Shown here: positions 22,251-34,200 of the stretch, piece after piece
Layout of the letters: each line of letters begins with the position of its first letter
How positions within the stretch are numbered: the first letter of the stretch is position 1
Assembly: GCF_040436345.1 (NCBI RefSeq)
Contig: NC_133233.1
Location: 578,501-642,500 of the forward strand
Source: Pagrus major
Lineage: Eukaryota; Chordata; Actinopteri; Spariformes; Sparidae
Length of the DNA: 64,000 nt
Reading direction: 5' to 3'
Notes under the pieces: model-generated
Seen by the model: only the letters and a program-made list of their open reading frames with translations
Told to the model about the DNA's origin: nothing
Databases searched by the model: none
Made by a program: the position numbers and the translations under genes

Positions 22251-22904
22251 ACATGAAGAACTGAACCGTCTGGATCTTTCCTAAACTCAAGTTTAAACTG
22301 ATTCACAAACATGTGTTACTGATCTGTTATAAAATCATCAGGTCAATAAACAAAACAATAAACTGACAGTTTCCTCTGATCTGCTCATTATTTTACATCA
22401 CACAGAGATTAAACAGTTCACAGAAAATTAACCCAAAGGGGATTTTATTATTGAAATAGAAACTTGAACATATTATTATATATTATATATATTACATATT
22501 CATATTTGAAAAAGTTACTTTACAGTCTTTTTTACAAGAGACTAACCAATTAATTTCAGAACAGGTGGAGAGTTTCAGTCAGTATTAAACTGTCCTGTTA
22601 ATTTTTCTTAGTGACCCAATAGTTAAAAACCAAATAAACAGTTTTACCTCCCAGGTGGTTTAAGATAGTGTGTAAGTGATAAAAGTGGTTTATGTGCATG
22701 CCATAAAATAGTAATTAAAAATTGTTATTCTGTTGAAGCAAGAGATCTATAGAATGCTTAAACAGTTTTTTGACCAACAGAAGGACAAGATTGCTGTGAA
22801 AGTCCCTCCTGGTGTAAGGGAACTCCAGTTTAACAAATGTGAACATCACAGCTAGAGCTATATGAACTAGAATATATTTTTGATATTTTCTTATTTGTAT
22901 TTGT
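22251..22904. other. Intergenic, no gene seen
   Basis: AT-rich DNA. A short plus-strand stretch near 22,730-22,860 reads FFDQQKDKIAVKVPPGVREL, but it has no visible start or splice context. Confidence 0.4.
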
Positions 22905-23776
22905 TTTTCAGATGCCACAGCCAAACAGGCAGCCGTTTCCTCATCCTCTGTGGCACATCAATGTACTTCAGTTCAACCTCCTGAACTTCCTGTTCTCCCC
23001 TCTTTTGATGATGTCACTGTGTCACAAAACCGTGCTGACGGTGAGGAGAAAAAGACATGGATCAGGAAAGGTTGTTCTCAACAGGAGTCTGGCTTGTGGC
23101 TCCACCCTGATGGCTGGCCGGTCTGCCCCCGCTCTCTCCTTCATGTTTTACCCTGCGTTGCACACGGGCCTACACATGTGGGTAAAGGGGGGATAAATGA
23201 CATAATCTGATCGCAGTGGTTTGCACCAGGCATTACAAATGTTGCACAAACACTGGTGAATAATTGCATGATATGTCAACGGACAAGACGAGCAGGTAAT
23301 ACCATCAGCCATAACCATTTGCCGCTGCCATCAGGTCCTTTTGTAAATATGCAGATTGATTTTGTACATATGCCTAGTTGCCAAGGGTAGAAATACTTGC
23401 TTGTAATCACTGATATGTTTTCCAAATGGGAGGAAGCGTATCCATCAAGAAAAGAAGAAAAGAAGATGCATGAACAGTTGTAGAATGTTTGATAAAAGAG
23501 CTTATCCCGCATTTATAGGTAACTATGAGAATAAATAGTGATAGGGGCCCTGCTTTTGTTGCAAAAAATAGTCTTGCATCAATACTGGGGAGCCAGTGGA
23601 GATTGCATGTTCCCTATCACCCACAGAGCTCAGGTCAAGTGGAGAGAATGAACTCCACCATTAACAAAGACTATGATGACAACAGGGCTAAAATGGCCTG
23701 ATGCCCTTCCGCTAGTGCTGTATGCTATTCGCAGCACGTCAAACTCCACAACGGGACTTAGCCCCCATGAAATCTT
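22905..23776 (+). pseudogene. Endogenous-retrovirus-like pol: RNase H end and integrase
   Basis: DATAKQAA at 22,911 fits the end of a retroviral RNase H. It is followed by a linker and the integrase zinc-binding module (a His in a VAHGPTHVGK context, then CMICQ), then DFVHM and VITDMFSKWEEAYP of the catalytic core, DRGPAF, and the glutamate region [12 protein letters not shown]. This last motif is typical of gamma/epsilon-like retroviral integrases rather than Gypsy. There are stops (after PSCQG) and frameshifts near 23,215, 23,460 and 23,690. Gag, protease, RT and env are absent. An L1 interrupts it at 23,776; the frame resumes at 29,100. Confidence 0.8.
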
Positions 23777-24026
23777 TTTTTTTTTTTTTTTTTTTTGAGG
23801 ATTTAGCTCTTTATTTCTCGCTTTGTCAGTACAGCATGAAACACATGAACACAGATGCCTACAAATACTTACATCCCTGACAAATATAGCTCTTATTCTT
23901 TTTGTTTTTTAGAACTTACTCTCCACACATACACGCAAAAAAAAACAAAAAACAAAAACATACGAAAAAGAACAAAAAAAACAGAAGGTTTACACAGTCA
24001 AAGTAAACACAAACACAGCAGATCAA

Positions 24027-24232
24027 ACCTCCTCTTTTACCACTAGGAGCAGGGGTGTGGCCATCCTGGTTCATAAGTCCTTGCCCCTTGGGTGGAGGTA
24101 AGAGCTGATAGTGCAGGCAGGTACTATCAGGGGTACCCCCCCTGTCCGTTCTTCAGTCTTTTTTACTGGAGTGTTTTCCTTGTTCTCAGATTGGATTGTT
24201 GAATCCTCTGTCATTGCTGGCGACTTTAACTG
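24027..24232 (+). repeat. Inverted copy of L1 endonuclease segment in the L1 3' UTR
   Basis: The segment is the inverse complement of about 27,655-27,870 with few differences (compare CCTCCTCTTTTACCACTAGG here with the minus strand there). In this orientation it encodes the same endonuclease stretch, ending in VIAGDFNC. Confidence 0.85.
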
Positions 24233-24359
24233 TCACACATCAAACACAGCAGTACGCCGACAGCACATCAAGATCTAGGAATGCATCCTGAAACCTCAGT
24301 CCATGCCAGACCACAGAGACCACTCCTGAGAGCCCGGGCCCCATCGTCTCCAATATGTT

Positions 24360-27300
24360 CTAGAAAGGGGTCCCAGATTTGAAAAAACGTTTATCATTAA
24401 GCCAGAAGCTTATAGCTTCTAGGGGGAGAAATTCCATAATACTCCGGATCCAGTGTGAGACTGTGGGGGCAGAGTCTGAAATCCACTGTAGAAGAATACA
24501 TCTCCTTGCATTAAACAGCAGCACTTTAAGCAGCTTAAGTGAAGGGGGGCTGAGGTTCAAAGCTGCTGGTTGTACTCCCAGGATACAGGAAATAGGTTCC
24601 AGGGCTAGTTTCCTCTTGAAAATAATATCAATTTCTTTACACACTTTGATCCAAAAGTCATTAATAAGAGGGCATTCAAAAATACAGTGGAAATACGAAC
24701 CTTCGGTAATTTTACATTTATTACAGTATTTTGAAAGCAGAGGATTGAATTTGTTATGTTTCACAGGAGTAATTTGAAGCCTGTGTACAACCTTAAACTG
24801 CAACTCCCTAGCTTTGTTGGTAAACAGGCAGCCTGTGGAGCTCGACCAAACACGGTCCCACTCCTCATCTGAAATAGCCTCTCCAAAATCGGCTTCCCAA
24901 AGAGCCCTAACATGAGCCGTACATACGTTATTTGGGCTTGATAGGGCCCTATAAAACCTGGAAATAAGTTTTCTGGAGCCTGGGTTTTGGATGGCCTCCT
25001 CCACAGCCGAAAGAGAAAACCCATTAGGGTGTAGTTTAATAATAGAGGTAATAAAGCTACGTATTTGTAGGTATCTAAAATGATGGTTCTGTGGGAGATT
25101 ATATTTGTCTCTCAGCTGCGCAAAAGACACCACAACATCATCTATCAACAAATCACCCACAGTCTCTATACCCTTACTGGACCACGAGGAGAAGGCGTGG
25201 TCTATCAAGCCAGGGCGGAAGTCTGGATTTAAGCGGATAGGTACGAAGCGAGAAATGAAGCCCTCCTGGCCCTCAAGTTTTCTTGCCAGTCTCCAGACCC
25301 TTATAGCATTCTGTAACAAAAAGTTGCCTTTTACATTAGGCTGTGTCCATTTCTTAGACACATATAAAATGTTACGGAGAGGAATAGGGGCCACTGGGAT
25401 AGCTTCTAGAGTGAGCCATGTAGAATCAGGGTCACCTCTGAACCAATGCCATAAATAACTACAAAGGCAAGCAATTTGGTAACGTTTAATATTCGGCACC
25501 GCCAGACCCCCTTCCTCGAAAGGGCGATGTAGGGTGGTGAGTTTCAGCCTAACACGTTTATTTCTCCAGAGAAAGGAAGATAGAGAGCTATTTAAAACTG
25601 AAAGTGATTTCCTTGTTAAAAGAACCGGGATCATTTGAAAGGGGTATTACAACCGAGGAAGTATGTTTATTTTGAAGAGGTTTACTCTCCCCAGAAGAGA
25701 ACAGTGGAAGAGCCGTCCAGCGGGCTAAGTCTTCTTTAATCCTACGAATTAGGGGCACGAAGTTGGCTTTGTACAGGCCAGAGATGGAGGGAGTAATATG
25801 TATGCCCAAGTAGACAAAACCTGATGGGGACCAACGAAAAGGGACAGAGCAATTTGAAGACCATGACACATAAGGGGTCATTGGCATTGCCTCGGATTTA
25901 GAGTAATTAACCTTATAGCCTGAAATTTTTTTCGAAAGATCTAATTATCTCCACTGCTCTTACAATAGAAGCCTCAGGGTTACTCAGATAGAGAAGGACG
26001 TCGTCCACGTAAAGCGAAATTTTGTGCTGCAGAGGACCCACCTGTATGGCAGTCACTAATGGATCAGTTCTAATGGCCTCTGCCAAGGGCTCCATGGCGA
26101 GAGCAAACAAAAGAGGGGAGATTGGACAGCCCTGTCTAGTGCCCCACCTCACTGTGAATGCAGGGGATCTCATGCCATTTGTAATAACCGAGGCACGAGG
26201 GGCAGCATATAGAAGCGATAGCCATTTAATAAAATTATCACCAAAGTTAAATTTAGAGAGAACATATAACAGGTAAGGCCATTCAATCCTGTCGAAGGCC
26301 TTCTCTGCGTCAAGGGAAATCACAAGAGATTTGACTTTTGACTGTGTGCTATGTTGTATAAGATTTAGGGTTACGACCTAGAATAAAACCAGTCTGGTCT
26401 AATGAAATAATATCTGGGAGGATACTTTCAAGCCTTCTGGCCAGTATTTTAGCAAGTAATTTTCGGTCCACATCCAGCAGAGCAATTGGCCTGTAGGAAG
26501 CACATTCATCCGCAGACTTGTTTTTTTTAAGGATTAATGAAATATTTGTGTCCATCATAGTATTAGGAAGAGCTCCAGATTCAAAGGAGTAAGACAGCAT
26601 CTTGAGCAAGGGATCACTCAGCAGGTTCTGGAAAGCTTTATAGAATTCAGGAGTCAAACCGTCCAGCGCTGGGGCCTTGTTATTTTGTAAATTCTTGGCA
26701 AGCCTGCATGACTTCCTCTTTTGTAATCGGCTTGTTCAGCAGCTCTTTTTGTGTATCAGAAGCTCGAGGAAGATTGATGGATGACAAAAATGTATTCATC
26801 AGGGTCTCCAAATTACTACCACATTCAGAATTATATAAACCTTCATAAAATTCTGAAAATGAGTTGTTAATATTCTTGTTATCATAGACTTTTTTGCCTG
26901 ATCTGTCTTTTATAACTGGGATGGCCTAGGAATCAGCCCTTGCCTTAACTAAATTTGCTAAGTATTTACTTGATTTGTTCCCGAATTCATGCATCTTTTG
27001 CTTCGCAAACAAAATGGATCTTTGAGCCTCTTTAGAGAGGAGAGTGTCCAGAGCTGCAGTAGTAACATCAATTTGAAGTCTCAAATCCTCTGACGGGTTG
27101 AGGTTAAACTCTCCCTGCAGATTACATAATTGTTGTTCAAGCTTCTGCTGTTCTGCCCTCTGTTTTTTCTTTACGCTTGCTGAGACTGATACAGTAAGAC
27201 CACGGATAACAGCCTTAGCGGTTTCCCAAAGCAGACTAGGAGAAACACCAGGGGTGTCATTTTCAGTGATAAAATATTTGAACTGTTCAGTAAGATGCGA

Positions 27301-28066
27301 TTTAAAATTAGGGTTTTTCAGAAGATGATTTGGGGACCACCACTGTGCCTTGGGGCATTGCACTTTACTGGACATGACTAAAAATACTGGTGAGTGATCA
27401 CTAATGATAATATTACCTATCGAACAGGAGCGCACATTCTGCAGTGCAGATTTAGGAGTAAAAAAATAATCAATTCTAGAGGATGAATTATGAACCTTAG
27501 AATAAAATGTATACTGCCTATCAGTGGGATGGAGAGTCCTCCACGTATCTATAAAATGGATGTCATTGCAGCAGCCAAGTAAAGACTGGCCCTGCCCTGT
27601 ATTAGATTGAACTTTTTTACTAGATCTATCCAGCCATGGATTTAGGTAACAGTTAAAGTCGCCAGCAATGACAGAGGATTCAACAATCCAATCTGAGAAC
27701 AAGGAAAACACTCCAGTAAAAAAGACTGAAGAACGGACAGGGGGGGTATCCCTGATAGTACCTGCCTGCACTATCAGCTCTAACCTCCACCCCTGTCAGG
27801 GGCAAGGACTTATGAACCAGGATGGCCACACCCCTGCTCCTAGTGGTAAAAGAGGAGGAATAAATCTGGCCCACCCATTCTCTCTTTAGTTTTGAATGTT
27901 CGCTGTCATCCAAATGAGTCTCTTGGATCAGAGCTATTTGAACATTTTCTCTCTTTAAATAGATAAGTATTTTCTTGCGTTTAATAGGACCATGAATCCC
28001 ATGGACATTCCAGGACCAAAGTCTAACTGTCGTGTTGTCAACCATAATCCCAATCGGCAGATACAA
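24360..28066 (-). pseudogene. L1 ORF2: endonuclease, reverse transcriptase, C-terminal Cys/His knuckle
   Basis: Domains in order on the minus strand: endonuclease (WNVHGIHGPIKRKK, QETHLDDS, RSRGVAILVH, VIAGDFNCYLNP, RIDYFFTPK, SDHSPVF) to about 27,400; RT (TPEFYKAFQ, ASYRPIALLDVDRKLLAKIL, DQTGFILGRNP, LDAEKAFDRIEW, GTRQGCPISPLLFALAMEPL, and YVDD at 26,000-26,011); then a long C-terminal region. Its knuckle CNKCKITEGSYFHCIFECP is near 24,700. The final frame of 424 codons is intact. Frameshifts lie near 27,760, 26,680-26,930, 26,335 and 25,900, with another between 25,590 and 25,890. All catalytic motifs survive, which points to moderate age. Confidence 0.9.
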
Positions 28067-28568
28067 TAAATCTGGCCGAAAACCCCGGATATTATGTCAA
28101 GACTCTGTGGAGAAAACCTTCTGACCAAACAAAAAATAAGACATAAAAACAGTGAAAACAGTGTGGAGAAGAACAAAACCCCAGCCCACCCACCCTCTAC
28201 ACCCCAAACGCCTCCCCAAACGAAGCGTCTACTACACCTCACACGGTGTATCCTAACTGCACTAAACCAGTGCTCCAAACCTAACAATATATAGCACCAA
28301 ACGTCTAGAGAAAAAGAAAAGAAAACTTGTCATGGACATTATCTGTATACAGATTCAAAATGAAATACTTTCAGCACTCATCACACTTAATCAAATAATA
28401 TAATATATTAAATTGAATTGAATTGAAATGGCGGCTTTAAATGGGAAAACACAGTTTTAAACAGTTGTGAAACAGATTTAAGCCACCCATATTGGATAGT
28501 CTGTGGGGCTGTCATGGGGGGAAACAAACCGTGAGCCCATGAAGAGTCACCCGTTGTCGGTGGTGCCG

Positions 28569-28967
28569 TCAGCTCGACCCGCCGGGAGCGTTCTGGCGGC
28601 GGCTCCTTGACTCGAGGTCCTTGGTTTTCATCATTAGCAGCTTGTTGCACTTCTCCAAAGTCTCACACTTCGCCTCCAGTGTACTAATCCTGTCATCACA
28701 ATCCTGTAGCAAGGTTTCCACCACCGTCATACGTACCCCGAATGACTCTATAACAGACTGCAGAGTGCTCATCGAAGAGCGGGTTTCACTGCGGAAAGTT
28801 TCAATAAGTTTGATAACCGCTGACAGGCATAGGTCCCCCTCCTCCTCCTCGTCGCCATGCTTGGGTAACGGCGGGTGGTTAGCCTTCTCGCTAACGTGCC
28901 GAGGTTGAGCTCGATTTGAGCGGTCAAGGCGAGAGTTAGCTTTCCCAGCCATACCTGAATGTTTCAT
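28569..28967 (-). pseudogene. L1 ORF1 N-terminal half
   Basis: Starts MKHSGMAGKANSRLDRSNRA, followed by an acidic patch (GDEEEEGDL) and a coiled-coil segment ending KTKDLESRSRRQN, the junction to the RRM-like domain. The sequence then diverges into NAPGG, and the RRM and C-terminal domains are missing, so about half of ORF1 has been deleted. Confidence 0.8.
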
Positions 28968-29099
28968 AAATCGTCATAAAATAAAAAACAACCGAAGTAG
29001 TCGAGTAAAATGACGTTTGGTGTACTATTAATGATTAAATATACAGGAGCTGGCAAAGACGTGTCTACACAGTGGCCATGTTGACACGCCCCCTCCCCA

Positions 29100-29191
29100 A
29101 TGAAATCTTGATGGGCATAGCGATGACCATTGGAGTCAGTGCACCTCTGACCCCGCATCAAGTCACCCTATTATGGATGGATGATTACATG
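29100..29191 (+). pseudogene. Retroviral pol fragment, continuation after the L1
   Basis: Behind the second copy of the target duplication the frame reads ILMGIAMTIGVSAPLTPHQV, the stretch expected directly after the integrase segment that ends at 23,776. It is cut off by the Gypsy LTR at 29,192. Confidence 0.7.
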
Positions 29192-29633
29192 TGTAGCTGG
29201 GTCAATGTTTACTTTGTTTTATTCATCTGATCATTCATTATTCATCATTATTATTGTCATTATTTATTTATTTTCCTAATTAATTATGGTGAACATTCTC
29301 AAAACCTGGTCAATGCTAATATTATCTAAAAAAAAAAAAAGTTTGAATTTCCTGCATTGTTTTATATCAGTTCTATTTCTAAGTTCCGGGTTCACCTGTA
29401 GCAAGGGGGAGCATTATTGGGGTAACACACATAGGGGTACGTGGGTGACGTCGGACCAAACTCCCGGCAAAAATATGGCTGCTCTTGTTGTGGAGGCAGA
29501 CTGTTCCTACCTGCAACTGTGTGTTTCCTGACTCTGCCCTGTGCTGCCTTTGCAGAATAAATGAACAAACTCCGATCCATGGTGTTGTCATCCTTCAGCC
29601 TATAAGCAACCATTTCACAACTGCTACATAAGA
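29192..29633 (+). repeat. Gypsy 5' LTR
   Basis: Matches 35,362-35,720 over about 370 bases with few differences (TAGCTGGGTCAATG at the start; TGGCTGCTCTTGTTGTGGAG in the middle). It contains an A-run, a downstream AATAAATG poly(A)-type signal near 29,557, and ends immediately before the primer-binding site. Confidence 0.85.
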
Positions 29634-29634
29634 C

Positions 29635-29652
29635 TGGTGCCGTGACCCGGAT
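29635..29652 (+). promoter_or_regulatory. Primer-binding site, tRNA-His-like
   Basis: TGGTGCCGTGACCCGGAT is complementary to the 3' end of vertebrate tRNA-His plus CCA with a single mismatch, and sits at the LTR edge. Confidence 0.65.
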
Positions 29653-29901
29653 CCATTGGTCAGCCGCCACCGATCGCCGAGGTTCTGCTGTGTGCTTGTG
29701 ACATCTGGGATATCAAGTTGGTGGACCTGTGGATCCTGTTAGTTGCTGAAGTGTTTGCTAAGACTGTTTAACACAGGCATTCAGAAAAAAAATCAATAAC
29801 TAACCAAGGAGTCATATTGATACAAGTTGCATTTTCTGTGATATCTGTAAAACTTATTTCTGAGGGTTTTTTTTCCCCATTATTGTATATGTGCATTAAA
29901 T

Positions 29902-31262
29902 TTGTGTGATATGGCAGGCAGAGGTCAGAATACCTTTAATGTATCTACGCCAGCTTTTGATAGGAACAGGGGTTTATTCAACACAGATGGGGTAGTTCGT
30001 AGTAAGTCTACAGTGTTAATTAATGAAGAGCCCTTAGATTCAGATGATTTCACTGACACCCCTCCACTTGAGCCCTTGTTTTCCACACCTGCTGCTAACA
30101 CTGAGAACACAGTCCAACAGCTACGTGATCTCATTGGTGAGTTGGGGAGCCAGATAGGTGAATCAATAGCCAGTCGTCTACTAGCCAGTCAGTCCCCATT
30201 CACCTCACAGCAGTCCCCTGCAGCTAGTTCAGCAAGGGTTGAAGCACAAGACACGACCATTGACCTTTCCAAGGTGAGCCTGGTCGTCAGATCAGATGTG
30301 AAGGAACCTCCCATGTATTGTGGCGATGGAGATTAAAAATATTCCATTCAGGAGTGGATTGATATGATGGAGGTGTATTTGCACAAGAAACAGTTCTCGA
30401 CCCACGAACATAGAGATGAGATTCTGAGTCATCTTCTTGGCAAAGCTAAAAGTATTGTCAAAGTAGGACTGAAGAGCAGTTCGTCATCTGGCACAGTTGT
30501 TAATCCCGAGACAATCTACAGCATACTGAGAGGTTATTTCAGTGAAACCCCTGGGTCTTGTTTACCATTGGCTGACTTTTATGCCACACAGCCAGCGGCA
30601 AAAGAAACACCAGTAGATTATTGGGTTAGGCTAAATACAGCTGCTGAGGCAGCAGACAGACACCTGAAGTGCCAAGGGAGCAAAATGGACAATATGGATG
30701 CAGAAATAGCTATGATGTTCATTAGAAACTGTCCTGACCCCAGTCTTGCTTGTGTTTTCAAGTGAAGGCCCATAAGTAACTGGTCTCTCACAGAGGAGCA
30801 GGAGGTCATCGATGAACATCAAAGAGAGTGTCAAGTTAAAAGACCAAATGTAACCACGGCCAAAGCACACGTTCTGCAGGTAACTACAGCTACAGCATCC
30901 ATTAGCTCCCCTGAACCCGACACTGATTTTGCCCAAGTGAACACGGCCAAATGCACCCAAACTAACCCAACCAAGTCAAATGAAGCAGCTGCTTCAGAAT
31001 CAGGTGCTCTGGAACGTGTGTTGAGTATGCTAGAGAGAGTGTTAGAACATACCAACCAGTCTGCCCCTGCTGCTGGACCTCAGTTCATCCCATCAGCTCA
31101 GTTTGCCTCATGCAGAGTTTGTGGTAACAGCTCCCACTCAACACAAACACACTGCATGAGAGAACGGAGATGTTTGAGCTGCTTAGGACTAGAACATAGA
31201 TGAAAAGATTGCCCCCAGGTCACTGCTACTCTGCAGGGCAACAACTCACCTGATCAGGGACA
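29902..31262 (+). pseudogene. Gypsy gag with zinc knuckle, three in-frame stops
   Basis: The frame opens MCDMAGRGQNTFNVSTPAF and continues through a capsid-like region (EWIDMMEVYLHKK, LLGKAKSIVKVGL, YWVRLNTAAEAADRHL) to a nucleocapsid-like end with CRVCGNSSHSTQTHC and CLSCLGLEHR...KDCP. Stops interrupt it near 30,334 (TAA after GDGD), 30,763 (TGA) and 31,201 (TGA, probably once TGG, inside the knuckle). Homology and frame resume after each, so they look like point mutations. Gag would package the element RNA into particles. Confidence 0.8.
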
Positions 31263-31277
31263 CTAAATCACTCACGC

Positions 31278-34200
31278 ATGGGAGGGGACAGTGTGAGTGA
31301 CATTGACGAGACCCTCAATCCTAGTGAAGATATGCAGTCAGTTTATGCAGAAAGCCTAAAATCTGCTCCACCTGGTGCCATTGTATTGTTCCAGAACATA
31401 ACCCAGCTCAATAAATCTGACAGCCTATTCTATGCCAGTGCACAGGTAGATGATAAACTGTCATTACAAGCTCTGCTAGACACGGGCTCCCTGGCTTGCA
31501 CCATTAGTGAAGAGGCTGAACAGATGCTTAAGAATGTTGGTTCAGTATCAGAGACCAACTCTGCCCATCCTGATGTTGTGCTTGTTGGCTGTGGTGGAAC
31601 CCAAGTCAGGCCCAAATCCATTCACAACCTGAAGATGGAAGTGTATGGTTGTACATTTATTGTACCTGTTTTAGTGGTTTTCGGGGCAGAAAGATCAGTT
31701 GATTTTGGGCACAAATGTCATTAAATATCTCTTGAAGCAGTTTAAACAGTCTCCCCATTTCTGGCAGGTTCTGAGCAAACCTCAGTCTACAAACGCACCT
31801 GAGATAATGCAGTTTCTTAACATGTTGTCTGGCATCAACAGATGGAAAGGTGACACTATGCCAGATTTTATCGGGTCTGTCAAGCTGGTGCAAGCAGTAA
31901 CTCTTCTCCCAAAGCAAGAGCACCTGGTTTGGGGTAAGTTACCTGGAGTCTCACCCCTCTCTGAAGGCAGCGCTGTTCTGGTTGAGCCATCGAAGAACAA
32001 ATCCACAAGAAAAACATCATCGTCTGTCAATCTGTTGCTTCTATGAATGGTGAGAGATGGATCCCAGTCCGAATCTTGAACACGTCTGACAAGGCTGTCA
32101 CATTAAAGTGCCACACCAAGGTAGCAGATGTGTCCTCCTGCTTGCTATTGAGGATCTGGATGTGGCCTCTGAGCAAACATCAACTGCAGAGGTCAGAATG
32201 CAGAACCAGACAGTATGTGGTGAATCAGCCCACAGCTCAGATCCTCCACCATGTCCCAACTTTCGTGACATCTTGTGTAATCTGGGATTGGATAATCTGG
32301 ATATTGATTCATGTGAGGGGACAGACCACTGGAAGTCACAACTGTTGCAACTGATACAAAAGTATGAGGACATTTTCTCAAGGAGCAAGCTTGATTGTGG
32401 GATGGCTAACGATTTGGTCCATCGGATCCATTTGTCCGACCAGCGACTCCCGTACCGGCGTGTTCCACCAGGGGAATATCACAAGCTCCGACAGGTTCTC
32501 ACGGAGATGGAGGAACGTGAGATCATTCGCAAGTCCAACAGCGTGTGGGCTTCCCCATTAGTGCTTGTATGGAAGAGGAACGGGGATCTCAGGATCTGCG
32601 TGGATTATCGCTGGTTGAATGCACGCACAATCAAAGATGCACATCCCTTGCCCCATCAATCTGTCTGTCTGGCAGCTCTGGGAGGTAATGCCATTTTCAG
32701 TGCAATGGATCTCACATCTGGCTTTTATAACATTGCCATGGCAGAAGAGGACAAAAAACTCACAACCTTCACAACACCTATGGGGCTTTATGAGTTTAAT
32801 AAACTCCCACAGGGGATATGCAACAGCCCTGCAAGCTTTATGAGACTACTGATGGGCATATTTGGAGATGAGAACTTCCTAACTCTACTCTGTTACCTGG
32901 ATGATGTGCTTGTGTATGCTCCCAACGAAGCTGAAGCTCTCAGGGGGCTTGAAACAGTTTTCAGCAGACTTCGTGTTCATGGACTAAAGCTGGCCCCTAA
33001 AAAAATGTCAGCTACTGAGGAGGAGCGTGAAATTCTTGGGTCATATTGTGGATGAAAACAGTGTGTCGACCGACCCAGATAAGGTCAAGGCAATCGCCTC
33101 CATGTCTGAGTCTGATCTTATGATGGAAGATGGCGCTACACCGTCCCAAAGAAAGATCAAGTCATTCTTGGGTATGATCATGTACTATCAGCAGTTCATT
33201 CCTGATTGTTCCCGCATAGCCAAACCTCTGTTTGCACTGACTGCAGCACCAAAAGGAAAGAGAGGGAATGCAAGAGGCGCTGCTGCGTTCAGGAAACTGC
33301 ACCCCAGTGACTGGAGAGAGGAGCACCACAACTCATTTGAACGTCTGAAAGCTGCACTCCTGGAGTCTGTCGTACTGGCACACCCTGATTTCAACCAACC
33401 ATTCATTCTTTGTACTGATGCCTCCCAGGATGGCTTAGGCGCTGTGTTATCTCAGCTCCAGGATGGCGACAGCAAGGCACGTCCTATTGCCTTTGCCAGC
33501 AAAGCACTGACCCGCGCTCAGTGCAACTATCCTGCGCACCGCCTAGAGTTCTTGGCATTGAAGTGGTCCGTCTGCGACAAATTTAGCTATTGGCTAAAAG
33601 GGCACACCTTTACTGTTTGGACAGACAATAATCCACTGAGTATCCTCACAGAACCCAAACTCGATGCGTGTGAGCAAAGGTGGGTAGCCAAGTTACCGCC
33701 ATATAATTTCAGCATCAAATACATACCTGGTAGCAAGAACATCGTCGCTTATGCTCTGAGCAGGCAGCCATTCGTTCAAACCCGTGTCAGCCAAAGGCTC
33801 ATAAAGGAGCCATATGCCGAGCTTTTGGAGGAGTCTCAACAAGTTCGAGAGGGTGTTGTTCAAGAAGTGTTCAGGGCTGGCGCCAACCACCAGAGCGTCG
33901 AACACCCACTTTGACTAGAGAGTTTCGAATGCTGCTCTATGACTGATGTTGAGGTGTCTGCAGTGTTGGCAGGACATGTTGAGTGGGATCAGGGGTCCAA
34001 ACAAAGGGTGGTCGCTTGTCTTGCGCAGGATATGGAGCAACTCATCCCACCAGGCCAAAGCACCCTGCCTGTCTTCTCACTCCAGGAGCTCCAGGACTAG
34101 GTAGGAAGCGCCATCAGTACATGGTACCCACCTCTTTGGTCAGCGGTGTTCTGCGAGGCGTTCACGATGATGCTGGCCATCAAGGTCAGAGCAGGACTTT

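Larger units (their letters stand above)
23777..29099 (-). mobile_element. Tx1/L1-like LINE inserted into the retroviral integrase
   Basis: The 10-mer ATGAAATCTT occurs at 23,767-23,776 and 29,100-29,109, bracketing a poly(T) run (the minus-strand poly(A) tail, about 20 bases) on the left and the LINE 5' end on the right. This is a textbook target-primed insertion. From 5' to 3' on the minus strand: 5' UTR, ORF1 N-terminus (28,967), a deletion that removes the rest of ORF1, ORF2 (28,066-24,360), and a 3' UTR that contains an inverted 206-base copy of its own endonuclease region. At 5.3 kb it is close to full length. Confidence 0.9.

Noticed and set aside
24379..25458. Plus-strand frames of 117-132 codons
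   Set aside because: Antisense to the intact C-terminal frame of L1 ORF2.
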